DNA of 64,000 nucleotides. Origin: Pseudoteredinibacter isoporae_A (lineage in GTDB: Bacteria > Pseudomonadota > Gammaproteobacteria > Pseudomonadales > Cellvibrionaceae). The notes beneath the pieces were generated by a model that saw only the letters and a list, made by a program, of their open reading frames with translations, searched no databases and was not told where the DNA came from. Location: the NCBI RefSeq assembly GCF_040372805.1, contig NZ_BAABWJ010000001.1:744001-808000 (forward strand), written 5' to 3'. Position numbers and translations under genes: made by a program. Of the stretch, positions 53,769 to 62,872 are shown one piece after another. How positions within the stretch are numbered: the first letter of the stretch is position 1; every line of letters begins with the position of its first letter.

Positions 53769-55067
53769 TTGCCTCAATTATTACAACGCTGCTGTGCGGT
53801 GATCAGTTTACTGATATGCCAATTCGCCCTGTCACAAAACCTTGAGCCCATCTATGACGTGCAGGTCGACAGGGACATCGAATATGGCCTGGGAGATATC
53901 GAGGGGGGTCAAAAATCACTGCTGCTGGATTTATACCGGCCCGTAGAGACGGCCTTCACCATCAAACAACGCCCCGCTGTGCTGCTGATTCATGGCGGTT
54001 CTTTCCAGACAGGCAGTAAGGAAAACGCCACTCTAGTGGCCATGGCTCGCGATCTTGCCGCGCGGGGCTATGTTGCGGCGAGCATCAATTACCGCCTGCA
54101 GGGCGATAACCCGCTGCCATCGTCTCGGGTTTCCCATATCCCCACTGAAACAGGCGTCATTGCCCCCGTCGCTCAGCAAATTGCCGCTCAGGCCGCTTTC
54201 GAAGATGCCCTGACCGCCCTGGAATGGCTGGTCTCCGTGTCTGAACGTTATCGAATCTCAGATATCGGCATCATTGGCAGTTCAGCGGGAGCAATTACCG
54301 CCATCAACGTCGCGTACCTCACTGATGACTTTTCCGTCGAGTCTCCCCAGAAACACCGAATCAGTTTCGTGGTGGATTTTTGGGGTGGGGTGCTGTTGCC
54401 TTTCGGTAATCCAGCCGAGGCCGTCAACAGTGTTGAGGCCGGCGAGGCCCCCATGTTCATTGTCCATGGCAGCAGCGATGTGATTGTCGCCTTCAATTAT
54501 TCCGTACTGTTGGATAGGCGCGCAAAAGAGGTTGGGCTGGACCATGAATATCACGTTATTCAAGGTGGCGGACACGGCTTTGGTGCCATCGATCCCTTTA
54601 CTGTGACAGTGACGGGTGGCCAAAGCATCGCGAATGCTATGTATGACTGGATTTATCAGATCAGCCAACACAGCTTCGGCCAACAATCCGTGGGGAGCTG
54701 GTATGAGCCCGCCACCAGCGGGCAGGGCCTGCTACTGGATCTGGATGACCGCAACAAACAGTTGTTCGGGGCCTGGTTTACCTATAACAACGAGGCGGGC
54801 AGTGATAGCGGTCAGATTCCAGGCGCAGAGCAACGCTGGTTTACCGCCCAGGGCAAATACTCTGGGCGCCGCGCCGTGCTCGACCTGTACCAATCGCGCA
54901 ATGGCCGATTCGATGCCAATAACAGTGTGAACACCACAAAGGTCGGCACACTGGAAGTGGACCTCGACAGCTGTAAAAAAGGTCTGGCACGCTATGACAT
55001 GCCAAGTCTTGGCCTAAGCGGTGAGATCAACATTGTTCGCTTAATGAGCAACAGCAGCTGCCCCTGA
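53769..55067 (+). CDS. Secreted alpha/beta-hydrolase (carboxylesterase-like) with a C-terminal accessory domain
   Basis: 432 residues, start TTG at 53769 with AAGGAG upstream. A signal peptide (about 1-22, ending near ALSQ) precedes a hydrolase domain (about 25-295) with HGGSF oxyanion motif, the catalytic nucleophile in GSSAGA (about 175) and the HGSSDV and GGGHGF acid/histidine regions. From about residue 305 a second domain begins GSWYEPATSGQGLLLDL and includes WFTYNNEAG and WFTAQGKY; it resembles a repeated domain seen in exported proteins of marine bacteria. Substrate unknown; an ester. Confidence 0.85.
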   Translation: MPQLLQRCCAVISLLICQFALSQNLEPIYDVQVDRDIEYGLGDIEGGQKSLLLDLYRPVETAFTIKQRPAVLLIHGGSFQTGSKENATLVAMARDLAARGYVAASINYRLQGDNPLPSSRVSHIPTETGVIAPVAQQIAAQAAFEDALTALEWLVSVSERYRISDIGIIGSSAGAITAINVAYLTDDFSVESPQKHRISFVVDFWGGVLLPFGNPAEAVNSVEAGEAPMFIVHGSSDVIVAFNYSVLLDRRAKEVGLDHEYHVIQGGGHGFGAIDPFTVTVTGGQSIANAMYDWIYQISQHSFGQQSVGSWYEPATSGQGLLLDLDDRNKQLFGAWFTYNNEAGSDSGQIPGAEQRWFTAQGKYSGRRAVLDLYQSRNGRFDANNSVNTTKVGTLEVDLDSCKKGLARYDMPSLGLSGEINIVRLMSNSSCP

Positions 55068-55098
55068 GTTTCGGGGCCTACCTACGGTGAATGAACAC

Positions 55099-55128
55099 AA
55101 AAAAGGCGAGCTTTAAGCTCGCCTTTTT
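55099..55128. terminator. Terminator after the secreted hydrolase
   Basis: AAAGGCGAGCTT and AAGCTCGCCTTT pair through a TA-type loop, with an A run before and a T run after, so it works in both directions for the two convergent genes. Confidence 0.9.
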
Positions 55129-55171
55129 ATTTAGCATCGACTTTACCGCTCATCTCGGCCCGTCGATAACG

Positions 55172-55561
55172 CTAGCGGATGGGGCGGGTACGCCCTTTAT
55201 CATCTATGGCCACGTACACAAACTCACCTTCTGTGACCTTGCTGCACTCGCCACTTTCCACATCGGTCAACCACACATCCACCAAGGTGCGGATGGAAGA
55301 GCGGCCAACTTCCAGAGCCTCAGAATAGCAGCTCACCGTTGCGCCTACCGGTACCGGGCGCAAAAACGCCATACTGCCGACTGCCACGGTGGTGCAACGC
55401 CCTTTGGCAATTTGCTGGGCCAGGATAGCACCAGCCAAGTCCATCTGGGACATCAGCCAACCGGCAAAAACATCGCCGTTCGGATTGGTTGCCGCCGGCA
55501 TGGTCAGGGTTTGTAGAGTTAATTTGCCCGTTGGGGTGGGTTCTTCATCCAGGGAACTCAT
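55172..55561 (-). CDS. YciA-type acyl-CoA thioesterase
   Basis: 129-residue hotdog-fold enzyme hydrolysing short and medium acyl-CoA. GDVFAGWLMSQMDLAG contains the catalytic aspartate and the hotdog helix. The region VAVGSMAFLRPVPVGATVSCY is the conserved strand pair, followed by VTEGEFVYVAID. The length fits YciA of E. coli. Single gene convergent with the hydrolase. Confidence 0.92.
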   Translation of the reverse strand: MSSLDEEPTPTGKLTLQTLTMPAATNPNGDVFAGWLMSQMDLAGAILAQQIAKGRCTTVAVGSMAFLRPVPVGATVSCYSEALEVGRSSIRTLVDVWLTDVESGECSKVTEGEFVYVAIDDKGRTRPIR

Positions 55562-55631
55562 CGCTATGTATAACCTTCAATATCATTCTTTATATATATT
55601 CTACGTAAATGCTTGCTCGCTATGCAGCCCT

Positions 55632-57005
55632 CTATTTGTCGGCTTTGATGGCCTCAGGTAAATAGGTTGCCAATTCTGGCCATACAGCCAGGGCGAGCAG
55701 CAGCGCCAATTGCAGCACAATAAATGGAATAACGCCACGATAAATTTCACCAGTGCGAACTGACTCCGGTGCCACCCCTCGTAAATAGAATAAGGCAAAG
55801 CCAAAGGGCGGGGTCAGGAAGGACGTTTGCAAATTAATGGCAATCATCACCCCTAACCAAATAGGGTCGACACCCATCGCCAGCAAAACCGGACCAATAA
55901 TCGGCACGACCACGAACGTAATCTCGATAAAGTCCAGAATAAAACCGAGCAGGAAGATCAGCACCATTACGATCAGAACCGCGAGGGCAACATTGCCGCC
56001 CAATTCCGAGAACCAGCGCTCGATAAGCTCTTCGCCACCAAAGCCCCGAAACACCAATGAGAAAATGGAAGCACCCACCAAAATGGTAAACACCATGGCC
56101 GTTACCAAGGTGGTCGAATGGCAGACTTCGGCCAGGCGGGCTTTACTCAACTGACCTTTCAGAAAGGCCAGCACGGTCGCCCCTAAGGCTCCCACCGCAG
56201 CGGCTTCGGTCGGTGTCGCCACGCCGGAAGTGATCGACCCCAACACCAATACGATCAGCAAAATTGGAGGTGCCAAGCTTAACAGGATCTTACCGCGATC
56301 CACCTCTTCCACGTCTTGATTGGCGGGCGCCAGCTCAGGTTTTAACTTGGCGGTAAAATAGACGTACAGCAAGTAGAAAATCACCAGAAGCAAACCCGGC
56401 ACCAGGGCGCCGACGAATAAATCGCCGACGGAAACCGGTTTGGGATTAAACACACCTGCACTCAACTGAGCTTTTTGGTAGGCCGTCGATAACGTGTCCC
56501 CCAACAATACCAATGCAATGGACGGCGGAATGATCTGCCCCAATGTCCCGGTCGCACAAATGGTACCTGTCGCAAAACTTGGGCTGTAACCGCGCTTCAA
56601 CATCGTTGGCAAACTCATCAGGCCCATCGTCACCACCGTCGCACCAACAATACCGGTGCTGGCCGCCAGCAACATGCCCACAATCACCACAGCAATACCC
56701 AGTCCACCGGGCAAGCTGCCACTGAGTTTCGCCATATTTTCCAGCAGCTCTTCGGCCAATCGGGATTTCTCCAACATCACCCCCATTAATACGAAGAGGG
56801 GAACCGCTATGAGCGTTATATTGCTCATGGTGCCAAACAGTCGATCCGGCATCGTCAGCAACAAATTGGCATCAAAGTGACCCAACACGATGCCGCCCGC
56901 CGCAAAAATCAACGCCACACCCGCCAGGGTAAACGCAACCGGATAGCCCGCCATTAACGCCAGGCAGACGACGGCGAACATAAAGAGGGGAATTAACTCA
57001 AGCAT
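55632..57005 (-). CDS. dctM: TRAP transporter large permease (DctM type)
   Basis: 457 residues with about twelve helices, the ion-transport superfamily subunit that couples Na+ flow to substrate import. Landmarks are VPLFVLMGVMLEKS, LLAASTGIVGATVVTMG, GTICATGTLGQIIPPSIALVLLGD and EAAAVGALGATVLAF. The ATG at 57005 overlaps dctQ by 8 bases and has GAGGTGG upstream; an upstream ATG at 57026 is less likely. Together with dctQ and dctP it forms one operon. Confidence 0.93.
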   Translation of the reverse strand: MLELIPLFMFAVVCLALMAGYPVAFTLAGVALIFAAGGIVLGHFDANLLLTMPDRLFGTMSNITLIAVPLFVLMGVMLEKSRLAEELLENMAKLSGSLPGGLGIAVVIVGMLLAASTGIVGATVVTMGLMSLPTMLKRGYSPSFATGTICATGTLGQIIPPSIALVLLGDTLSTAYQKAQLSAGVFNPKPVSVGDLFVGALVPGLLLVIFYLLYVYFTAKLKPELAPANQDVEEVDRGKILLSLAPPILLIVLVLGSITSGVATPTEAAAVGALGATVLAFLKGQLSKARLAEVCHSTTLVTAMVFTILVGASIFSLVFRGFGGEELIERWFSELGGNVALAVLIVMVLIFLLGFILDFIEITFVVVPIIGPVLLAMGVDPIWLGVMIAINLQTSFLTPPFGFALFYLRGVAPESVRTGEIYRGVIPFIVLQLALLLALAVWPELATYLPEAIKADK

Positions 57006-57549
57006 GATCCACCTCACCATCTTCACTGGAGTGTGGGTGCATTAGCGTAGCCAAAGCGTGACAACACTCGGCCACCGCTTGCAAAGCTAAAGTAGCCGCC
57101 GCCACCGGTAACAGGGTTTTGAGAAGATACACAAAGGGCAAACCATTCGGGTCGCGTGAACTTTCCTTCACTGCCCAGGATTGCTCAACATAATCGAGAC
57201 TGCTAAAAAAAATCAAACCACACATGGGCAACAGAAACAGAACGCTGCCAACCGCATCCACCCAGGCTTTTTGGCGACGATTAAAATGGCGATAGAAAAC
57301 ATCCACCCTGACTTGCCCATTATGATTCAGAGCATAGGCGGCCCCCAACAGGAACACCGTCGCGTGCATATAAGTGACGCTGTCCTGTAAGGCCGTCGCG
57401 CCAATCTCAAAAACATAACGCAACAGCACTACCACACAGCTGATCAGCACCATAATGATGGTCAACCAGGAAACGCTGCGACCGATAAACTCCGACACAC
57501 TATCCAGCAAATCCGCCAGATAGGCACAAACCCGAATGGCCAGGGGCAT
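56998..57549 (-). CDS. dctQ: TRAP transporter small permease (DctQ type)
   Basis: Four-helix small permease partner of DctM, 183 residues. I chose the ATG at 57549 (MPLAIRVCAYLADLLDS) with AAGG 7 bases upstream; ATG 57582 and TTG 57606 are in frame without a ribosome site. Features are SWLTIIMVLISCVVVLLRYVF, NHNGQVRVDVFYRHF and AWVDAVGSVLFLLPMCGLIFF. The gene starts 72 bases after the dctP stop. Confidence 0.88.
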   Translation of the reverse strand: MPLAIRVCAYLADLLDSVSEFIGRSVSWLTIIMVLISCVVVLLRYVFEIGATALQDSVTYMHATVFLLGAAYALNHNGQVRVDVFYRHFNRRQKAWVDAVGSVLFLLPMCGLIFFSSLDYVEQSWAVKESSRDPNGLPFVYLLKTLLPVAAATLALQAVAECCHALATLMHPHSSEDGEVDHA

Positions 57550-57621
57550 AAAGCTACCTTTGATATTTTTATCTATTGTCATTTCAAAGGTAGACGCGGG
57601 GTCCAACCTTTTTGATCATCA

Positions 57622-58749
57622 TTAATTCGCTTCGTAGTACGCTTGCTCTGAGATGTCGTGATACTGAGCCACTTGATCCGCAAAGCGGCGATAGTGCTCA
57701 TACACCTTGGCAAAGAACGGGTCTTTTGCAGCGAATTCGCTGTACATGGCATCGGCGTGTTTGCGCAGTTCCTGCAAAACATCTTTGGGCAGCGGCTTGA
57801 GTTGCACACCGTGTTCGCTGATCAGGGTTTTTAAGGCGGCATTGTTACGCGCGGTGTATTCATCAAGCATATCCTGATTCACCACTCGGGCTGCGGATTC
57901 CACAATAGACTGCAAATCTTTCGGCAGGGATTCAAAAGCTTCCTTATTAACCAGCAACTCCAGAGTTGGGCCGGGTTCATGCCAGCCCGGGTAATAGTAA
58001 TACTTGGCAACCTGGTGAAACCCCAAAGCCAGATCATTGTATGGGCCCACCCATTCGGTGGCATCGATTACCCCGGTTTGCAGGGCGGTATATAACTCAC
58101 CACCGGGAATATTCACCGCAACACCACCGGCGCGGTTCCAGACTTCCCCAGCCAAACCGGGGATACGCATTTTGGTACCCTGAATATCGTCGATAGTATT
58201 GATTTCTTTGTTAAACCAACCCGCCATTTGTACGCCGGTATTGCCGGCTGGGAAAGGCATCAGATTAAAAGGCGCATAGGCTTCGCGGTACAATTCCAGA
58301 CCGCCGCCGTAATACAACCAGCCATTCATTTCCTGGGCGTTCATGCCAAAGGGCACGGAGGTGAAAAATGGCGAAGCGGGAATTTTTCCTTTCCAGTAGT
58401 ACGCAGCACCGTGACCCATTTCTACACTGCCCGACGACACGGCATCAAATACCCCAAGTGCCGGCACCAGGTCTCCAGCGCCGTACACTTTCACTTTCAA
58501 ACGGCCATTGCTGGACTGTTCAACTATGCGGGCAAAGTTTTCTGCGGCCAATCCCAGTCCGGGTAAACCTTTCGGCCAAGTTGTCACCATGCGCCACTCA
58601 TAGTGCTTTTGTTGTTTGCTGCTTTCCGTGAGTTGGGTGGGCTGCTGGTCGGCCTTTTGAACCACAAGCTGGGAGACGGTGGCCACCAGTGCCGCCAATA
58701 ATAGGATGATGACCAGAGGGGACCAGTTCACACGTTTTGTCATTGTCAT
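57622..58749 (-). CDS. dctP: TRAP transporter substrate-binding protein (DctP type, TakP-like)
   Basis: 375-residue periplasmic solute receptor. The N terminus is a membrane anchor or signal (about 9-29). WRMVTTWPKGLPGLGLAAENFARIVE, YYWKGKIPASPFFTSVPFG, KMRIPGLAGEVWNRAGG and PGGELYTALQTGVIDATEWVGPYND are hallmarks of the TakP-like subgroup that binds alpha-keto acids such as pyruvate. The arginine of KMRIP is the expected carboxylate ligand. First gene of dctPQM. Ligand assignment is family-based inference. Confidence 0.9.
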   Translation of the reverse strand: MTMTKRVNWSPLVIILLLAALVATVSQLVVQKADQQPTQLTESSKQQKHYEWRMVTTWPKGLPGLGLAAENFARIVEQSSNGRLKVKVYGAGDLVPALGVFDAVSSGSVEMGHGAAYYWKGKIPASPFFTSVPFGMNAQEMNGWLYYGGGLELYREAYAPFNLMPFPAGNTGVQMAGWFNKEINTIDDIQGTKMRIPGLAGEVWNRAGGVAVNIPGGELYTALQTGVIDATEWVGPYNDLALGFHQVAKYYYYPGWHEPGPTLELLVNKEAFESLPKDLQSIVESAARVVNQDMLDEYTARNNAALKTLISEHGVQLKPLPKDVLQELRKHADAMYSEFAAKDPFFAKVYEHYRRFADQVAQYHDISEQAYYEAN

Positions 58750-58892
58750 TGCGCTATGTCGTTATCATTTCCGATTAGGGTAATAGATATCGTCCATCAA
58801 GGCCATAGACGGGACTCCCCAACCGACATCGGTCGTCTTTTTCGAGCACGACTGAAGTGGCGCTGTTGTTTCGTTTCGCTTCTACGGCGTGC

Positions 58893-59027
58893 GGATATTT
58901 TTCGGAAAGATTGACGCAAAAAAACAATCTGGAAGGTTGTGCTGGACAGCAGGGAATACTGACAAAAGAAATGGAGGGATCATGAGGCTATTTTAGACAG
59001 CACGGGGCGATTTGAGCGCCCCGTGCT
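58893..59027 (+). ncRNA. Second GGA-rich candidate Csr/Rsm-type RNA
   Basis: This gap between dctP and the DUF4332 gene has no coding frame. Seven GGA triplets fall within 88 bases on the plus strand (58893, 58904, 58931, 58944, 58953, 58973, 58977). Three are in small hairpin loops: ACAATC-TGGAA-GGTTGT (58924-58940), GCT-GGAC-AGC (58941-58950), and ATG-GAGGGAT-CAT (58971-58983). An 11-bp GC-rich hairpin (58999-59027) follows. There is no convincing promoter and the T run after the hairpin is only three bases, so it is weaker than the candidate at 27770. Confidence 0.3.
58999..59027. terminator. Strong GC-rich hairpin after the DUF4332 gene
   Basis: AGCACGGGGCG and CGCCCCGTGCT form a perfect 11-bp stem with a 7-base loop, 8 bases after the DUF4332 stop. 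No T run on the minus strand. Confidence 0.65.
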
Positions 59028-59034
59028 TTGGGGA

Positions 59035-59439
59035 TCAATAGTGAATCGCGCGAGGTAATTCTTTCGCCTGTGCAACCCAATCAGCAACTTGGTTGGCCGA
59101 AGGTACTTGGCGAACCAGATTTTTCTCTTCGTTCACTTCGGCCATTTTAGCGGCCAGATTTTCCGCATTGCGTTGGGCCAGCTCTGGGACAGTGTCCACT
59201 CCGGCAAACTCCAGTAGGTCAGCATACTGGGTGCTTACGCCTTTCACTCGGGCCAGGTCAGCACGGTTGGCCCAATTTAAAATTTGCTTCTCACTCAGGC
59301 CGGAAGACTCAGCCACTTCTTTACGGCCCGCTTTCTGAGCGCATTTTTCCAGTAAATTTTCCAAGGAAGTCACGCCAGCCGCTTCAAGTTTGGACGCGTA
59401 TACTTCACCGATACCTTCAATATCTGACAACTTAGCCAT
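59035..59439 (-). CDS. DUF4332 protein with helix-hairpin-helix repeats
   Basis: 134 residues, cytoplasmic. Starts MAKLSDIEGIGEVYASKLEAAG, a helix-hairpin-helix pattern; a second copy around residues 60-80 reads ARVKGVSTQYADLLEFAGVD. The family (DUF4332) consists of two such HhH modules and may bind nucleic acid; some are near flavoproteins or viral-like genes. The ATG has a weak ribosome site. Function unknown. Confidence 0.88.
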   Translation of the reverse strand: MAKLSDIEGIGEVYASKLEAAGVTSLENLLEKCAQKAGRKEVAESSGLSEKQILNWANRADLARVKGVSTQYADLLEFAGVDTVPELAQRNAENLAAKMAEVNEEKNLVRQVPSANQVADWVAQAKELPRAIHY

Positions 59440-59716
59440 TTCTTACTCCATCAAACTGTTCAATATATGATCAGGTGTTGCCACCCAGGATGAAACGTCC
59501 GCCCCAATTCTTAATCGCTCCAAACCGACGAAGCATTAAGTCATTAGAGACATCTCCCAGTGTACTGCTTGCGCCTGGGGATGGCGAACTCTCTAGCCTC
59601 TAGCTTGTTAATTACTATCTGAATTCATGCTGAATTGCGTGAAATTATTTCCTTTGATCCAGCTACCGCTTTGCTTTAAGTTAGGGGCTTTCTGACGCGA
59701 TAAGGAATCGGCTGAA

Positions 59717-61171
59717 ATGAGTGAAGCGAAGGTATTGGTTGGCGGCAGTAGCAACGGTCAAATCAGTATCGATCCCCGTTATGCGAATCGCCATGGCCTG
59801 ATTGCCGGTGCCACCGGCAGCGGTAAAACCGTGACACTGCAGATTCTTGCTGAAGGCTTTAGCAAGCTCGGTGTACCCGTTTTTATGGCCGACGTGAAAG
59901 GCGATCTGGCTGGCCTCGGTCAGGCCGGCAAGCCCCATCCCAAGATTCAGGAACGCATCGACAGCATTGGTATCGACAACTTCGAACACTTGCCATTCCC
60001 GGTAAACCTGTGGGATGTTTTTGGGGATCAAGGCACACCCGTGCGCTCAACAATTTCCGAGATGGGCCCACAGCTGCTGTCTGAACTTCTGGATTTGAAC
60101 GAAACCCAGCAAAGCGTAATGACCCTGGCCTTTGAGTTTGCTGACGATGAGGGTTTGCTGCTTGTTGATTTAAACGACTTGCGCTCCGTTCTCGAATACC
60201 TGGCCGAAAACAATGGCAAGCTTGGTGTCGGCCTGAAAGTTTCAAAAGCGTCTGTGAATGCCATCCTCCGTCGCTTGATTATGATCGAACGCGAAGGCGG
60301 GGATTTATTTTTTGGCGAGCCCGCCCTGCAGCTGGACGACTTCATCAGCCACAGCCGACGCGGTGAAGGCATCATCAACATTCTGGCCGCCGACAAGCTG
60401 GTGCAAAGCCCACGTTTGTACGCGACTTTTCTGCTGTGGTTGCTGTCTGAACTGTTCGAAAGCCTGCCCGAAGTCGGTGACCCTGACAAACCCAAGCTGG
60501 TGTTCTTTTTCGATGAAGCGCACCTGCTGTTTAAAAACGCTTCTCGTGCACTGGTAGAAAAAATCGAACAGGTGGCTCGCCTGATTCGCTCAAAAGGTGT
60601 CGGTATTTACTTTGTAAGCCAGAGCCCAGCGGATATTCCCGAGGATATTCTTGGGCAACTGGGCAACCGCATTCAGCACACCTTGCGTGCCTATACCCCC
60701 AAAGACCAAAAAGCGGTTCGTGCCGCAGCCCAGTCCTTTCGGGCAAACCCGGATTTTGATACGGCTGAGGTCATCACTGAACTCGGCATTGGTGAAGCAA
60801 TCGTTTCGGTCCTGCAGGAAGGCGGGGTGCCCAGTCAGGTTGAGCGGGTTTTGGTCCGCCCACCCGAATCGCGCATGGGGCCCGTTACCCCTCAGGAAAG
60901 AGAACAACTGGTCAATGGTAATCCCTTTCACCGCAAGTACCTGGATGCGGTCGATACGGATTCTGCGCGCGAGATGTTGCAGCGACGGGCTGAGCAAACC
61001 GCCCGGGCTGAAGAGGAAGCCGAAGATACTCCGCAAAGCAGTCGCCCCAAACGTCGCAGCAGCAATCGACAAAGCGTTGGCGAGGCTTTTATGAAGAGCA
61101 TTGCACGTAGCATTGGTTCCAGCATTGGCCGCAAGTTGATTCGCGGCGTGCTGGGTTCACTGCTGAAATAA
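59717..61171 (+). CDS. HerA-like ATPase of the YjgR/DUF853 family
   Basis: 484-residue AAA/FtsK-HerA-type ATPase. Walker A AGATGSGKT (about residue 31-39), DVKGDLAGLGQ switch, Walker B region LVFFFDEAHLLF (about 260-271) and the arginine-containing RTLIRSKGVGIYFVSQ-like strand (LIRSKGVGIYFVSQSPADIP). The C-terminal tail is basic and Ser/Arg rich (about 430-470). Family members are not functionally defined. AAGGAA precedes the ATG. Start of the 59.7-62.3 kb group with the two small proteins downstream. Confidence 0.92.
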   Translation: MSEAKVLVGGSSNGQISIDPRYANRHGLIAGATGSGKTVTLQILAEGFSKLGVPVFMADVKGDLAGLGQAGKPHPKIQERIDSIGIDNFEHLPFPVNLWDVFGDQGTPVRSTISEMGPQLLSELLDLNETQQSVMTLAFEFADDEGLLLVDLNDLRSVLEYLAENNGKLGVGLKVSKASVNAILRRLIMIEREGGDLFFGEPALQLDDFISHSRRGEGIINILAADKLVQSPRLYATFLLWLLSELFESLPEVGDPDKPKLVFFFDEAHLLFKNASRALVEKIEQVARLIRSKGVGIYFVSQSPADIPEDILGQLGNRIQHTLRAYTPKDQKAVRAAAQSFRANPDFDTAEVITELGIGEAIVSVLQEGGVPSQVERVLVRPPESRMGPVTPQEREQLVNGNPFHRKYLDAVDTDSAREMLQRRAEQTARAEEEAEDTPQSSRPKRRSSNRQSVGEAFMKSIARSIGSSIGRKLIRGVLGSLLK

Positions 61172-61274
61172 CCGCAACATAACAGAATGATTTTAACATT
61201 GGCGTCGCTATTGAGCAGTCGGCGGCGCGTGTTTTAGGGGAAGCCCCCATCCATCACAACAAAGGTAAAGAGAA

Positions 61275-61727
61275 ATGGGACTATTTGATTTTGCCAGCGA
61301 TCTGGGTAAGAAACTGTTCGGCAGCGAAGACGAGGCCGGCGATAAGCTCAAGGAACACGTTGAAAGCGACAATCCGGGTGTAAAAGACCTTAAAGTCGAC
61401 GTACAGGACGGTGTGGCCAAGGTGAGCGGCGAAGCCGAATCTCCGAGCGCGTTTGAAAAAGCCATTTTAATGGTCGGTAATGCATTGGGCATCAGCTCAG
61501 TACAAGCCGAAGAAATGACGGTTCAGGGTGAACCTGCCGTTGAGCCTGCGGTTGAAGACGTTCAGTATTATGTGATCCAGTCGGGTGATTCACTGTGGAA
61601 AATTGCCTCGGAATTCTATGGTAATGGTGCAAAATACCAGGCCATATTTGAAGCAAACCGCGAAGTGATCAAAGACCCTGATCTGATTTACCCAGGCCAG
61701 AAGATCCGAATTCCCAAGCAAGACTAA
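61275..61727 (+). CDS. BON-LysM domain protein (YgaU/Kbp-like)
   Basis: 150-residue protein with no signal peptide. The BON domain (about 24-75: VKDLKVDVQDGVAKVSGEAES) is followed by a LysM domain (about 95-148: YYVIQSGDSLWKIASEFYGNGAKYQ). The same pair occurs in E. coli Kbp (YgaU), a potassium-binding protein. Length and order match it, so a role in K+ sensing is possible. Ends 42 bases before the YidB-like gene. Confidence 0.92.
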   Translation: MGLFDFASDLGKKLFGSEDEAGDKLKEHVESDNPGVKDLKVDVQDGVAKVSGEAESPSAFEKAILMVGNALGISSVQAEEMTVQGEPAVEPAVEDVQYYVIQSGDSLWKIASEFYGNGAKYQAIFEANREVIKDPDLIYPGQKIRIPKQD

Positions 61728-61769
61728 GCTCGGGGCCCGTTAATCAAAGCTTCACAAAGGGTGTTTAGC

Positions 61770-62204
61770 ATGGACATCAACAGTATTTTACAAATTGGCG
61801 CTCAGCTGTTTCAGAGCAAATTATCCGAACAAGGTCAGCAACTTGACCTGGGGTCGATTTTACCAGCATTGACCGGTCTGCTGTCTGACGGTAAAGGCAA
61901 TGTCGACATCGGGTCCTTGGTATCCAACATGGATGCGGGTGATTTGGTCAATATCGCCCAATCGTGGTTGGGTAACGGTTCTAATGAAGGAATTTCAGCA
62001 AATCAGTTGACCCAGATTTTAGGACAAAATAAAATCAGCGACTTCGCATCCCAGCTATCGCTCAATGAAGATCAAGCGATATCCGGTTTGCAGGAGGCGA
62101 TACCCAATATTGTGGATAAATCTTCCAATGATGGTAGCCTATTGGATATGGTTGGGGGCGTCTCTGGCGCACTCAATATGGCAGGTAAGTTGTTCGGCCG
62201 CTAG
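61770..62204 (+). CDS. YidB/DUF937-like protein
   Basis: 144 residues from the ATG at 61770 (AAAGGG upstream; a GTG at 61761 adds three residues). The region QSWLGNGSNEGISANQLTQILGQNKISDFASQLSLN matches the YidB signature (W-G-x-N at about 70 with an ILG helix), and the C-terminal VDKSSNDGSLLDMVGG fits as well. YidB proteins are cytoplasmic, poorly characterised and often near stress genes. Follows the LysM protein. Confidence 0.85.
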   Translation: MDINSILQIGAQLFQSKLSEQGQQLDLGSILPALTGLLSDGKGNVDIGSLVSNMDAGDLVNIAQSWLGNGSNEGISANQLTQILGQNKISDFASQLSLNEDQAISGLQEAIPNIVDKSSNDGSLLDMVGGVSGALNMAGKLFGR

Positions 62205-62246
62205 GCCCCATACCTGCAAGCTGTAAAGAACACAACTGCTTAAGCA

Positions 62247-62269
62247 CGGGCCTCTGGCCCGTTTTTTTT
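62247..62269 (+). terminator. Rho-independent terminator after the YidB-like gene
   Basis: CGGGCC-TCT-GGCCCG stem-loop followed by eight T. Confidence 0.95.
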
Positions 62270-62305
62270 GCCTGTCTGTTTTCTGCACGCACCGATTACC
62301 CAATT

Positions 62306-62654
62306 CTAGTGAGGCACACCGGTTTCCTGTTCAAGGTATTGCTTGCTGATTTTTTCAGTCAGCTGTTTCAGCAGACAATCATCTTTCCCGCTCCGGCTTG
62401 GCATTCGCCATTCGAAACTGATGATCATTCCATTTGAGTACGGGGTTGTGCTGATGAACGTACAGTTACTCAATATCGCTCCGCGCAATGGATTTACCAA
62501 CTAATAATGGCAGCGGGCTACGATACATTGGCAAACGATCAGGAACCACTCGAATTGAGCTGTAGTTCACAATTTGGCTCATACCAAAATAAATAATGAC
62601 CACGCCGACCACAAAGCTTAGCGTGAACTAAACGTTCGACATTCTCCAGTACAT
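62306..62654 (-). pseudogene. Broken small membrane-protein gene (premature stop and frameshift)
   Basis: On the minus strand an ATG at 62654 with AAGGCGG upstream opens MYWRMSNV and meets a TAG at 62628-62630, then continues as a good membrane-protein frame (FTLSFVVGVVIIYFG, VVPDRLPMYRSPLPLLVGK) to a TAA at 62466. The coding pattern continues in the next frame (CTFISTTPYSNGMIISFEWRMPSRSGK, ending ETGVPH) to the TAG at 62306. One C-to-T change (CAG to TAG) and one 1-base indel would give an intact gene of about 115 residues. Family not recognised. The rest of 62205-62872 holds only the terminator at 62247 and no other recognisable feature. Confidence 0.5.
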
Positions 62655-62872
62655 CACCGCCTTACTTTGAACGCATGCCGCTTCCTTGAGTGGACAATAC
62701 AACAGAAGTCGCGCTTGCTTAGGGGCTCAGGCGAGTCAATAAGAACGACCCGTGGCGATAATAAGCCAGTCTGACAAACTTAGGAGAAATATAAGGAGAG
62801 GGCCGGCAGTTGCCCATATTGAGCCACTGCCGAGAGAATAAAGACGATAAAACACGTTAAAAAAGAGCGTTG

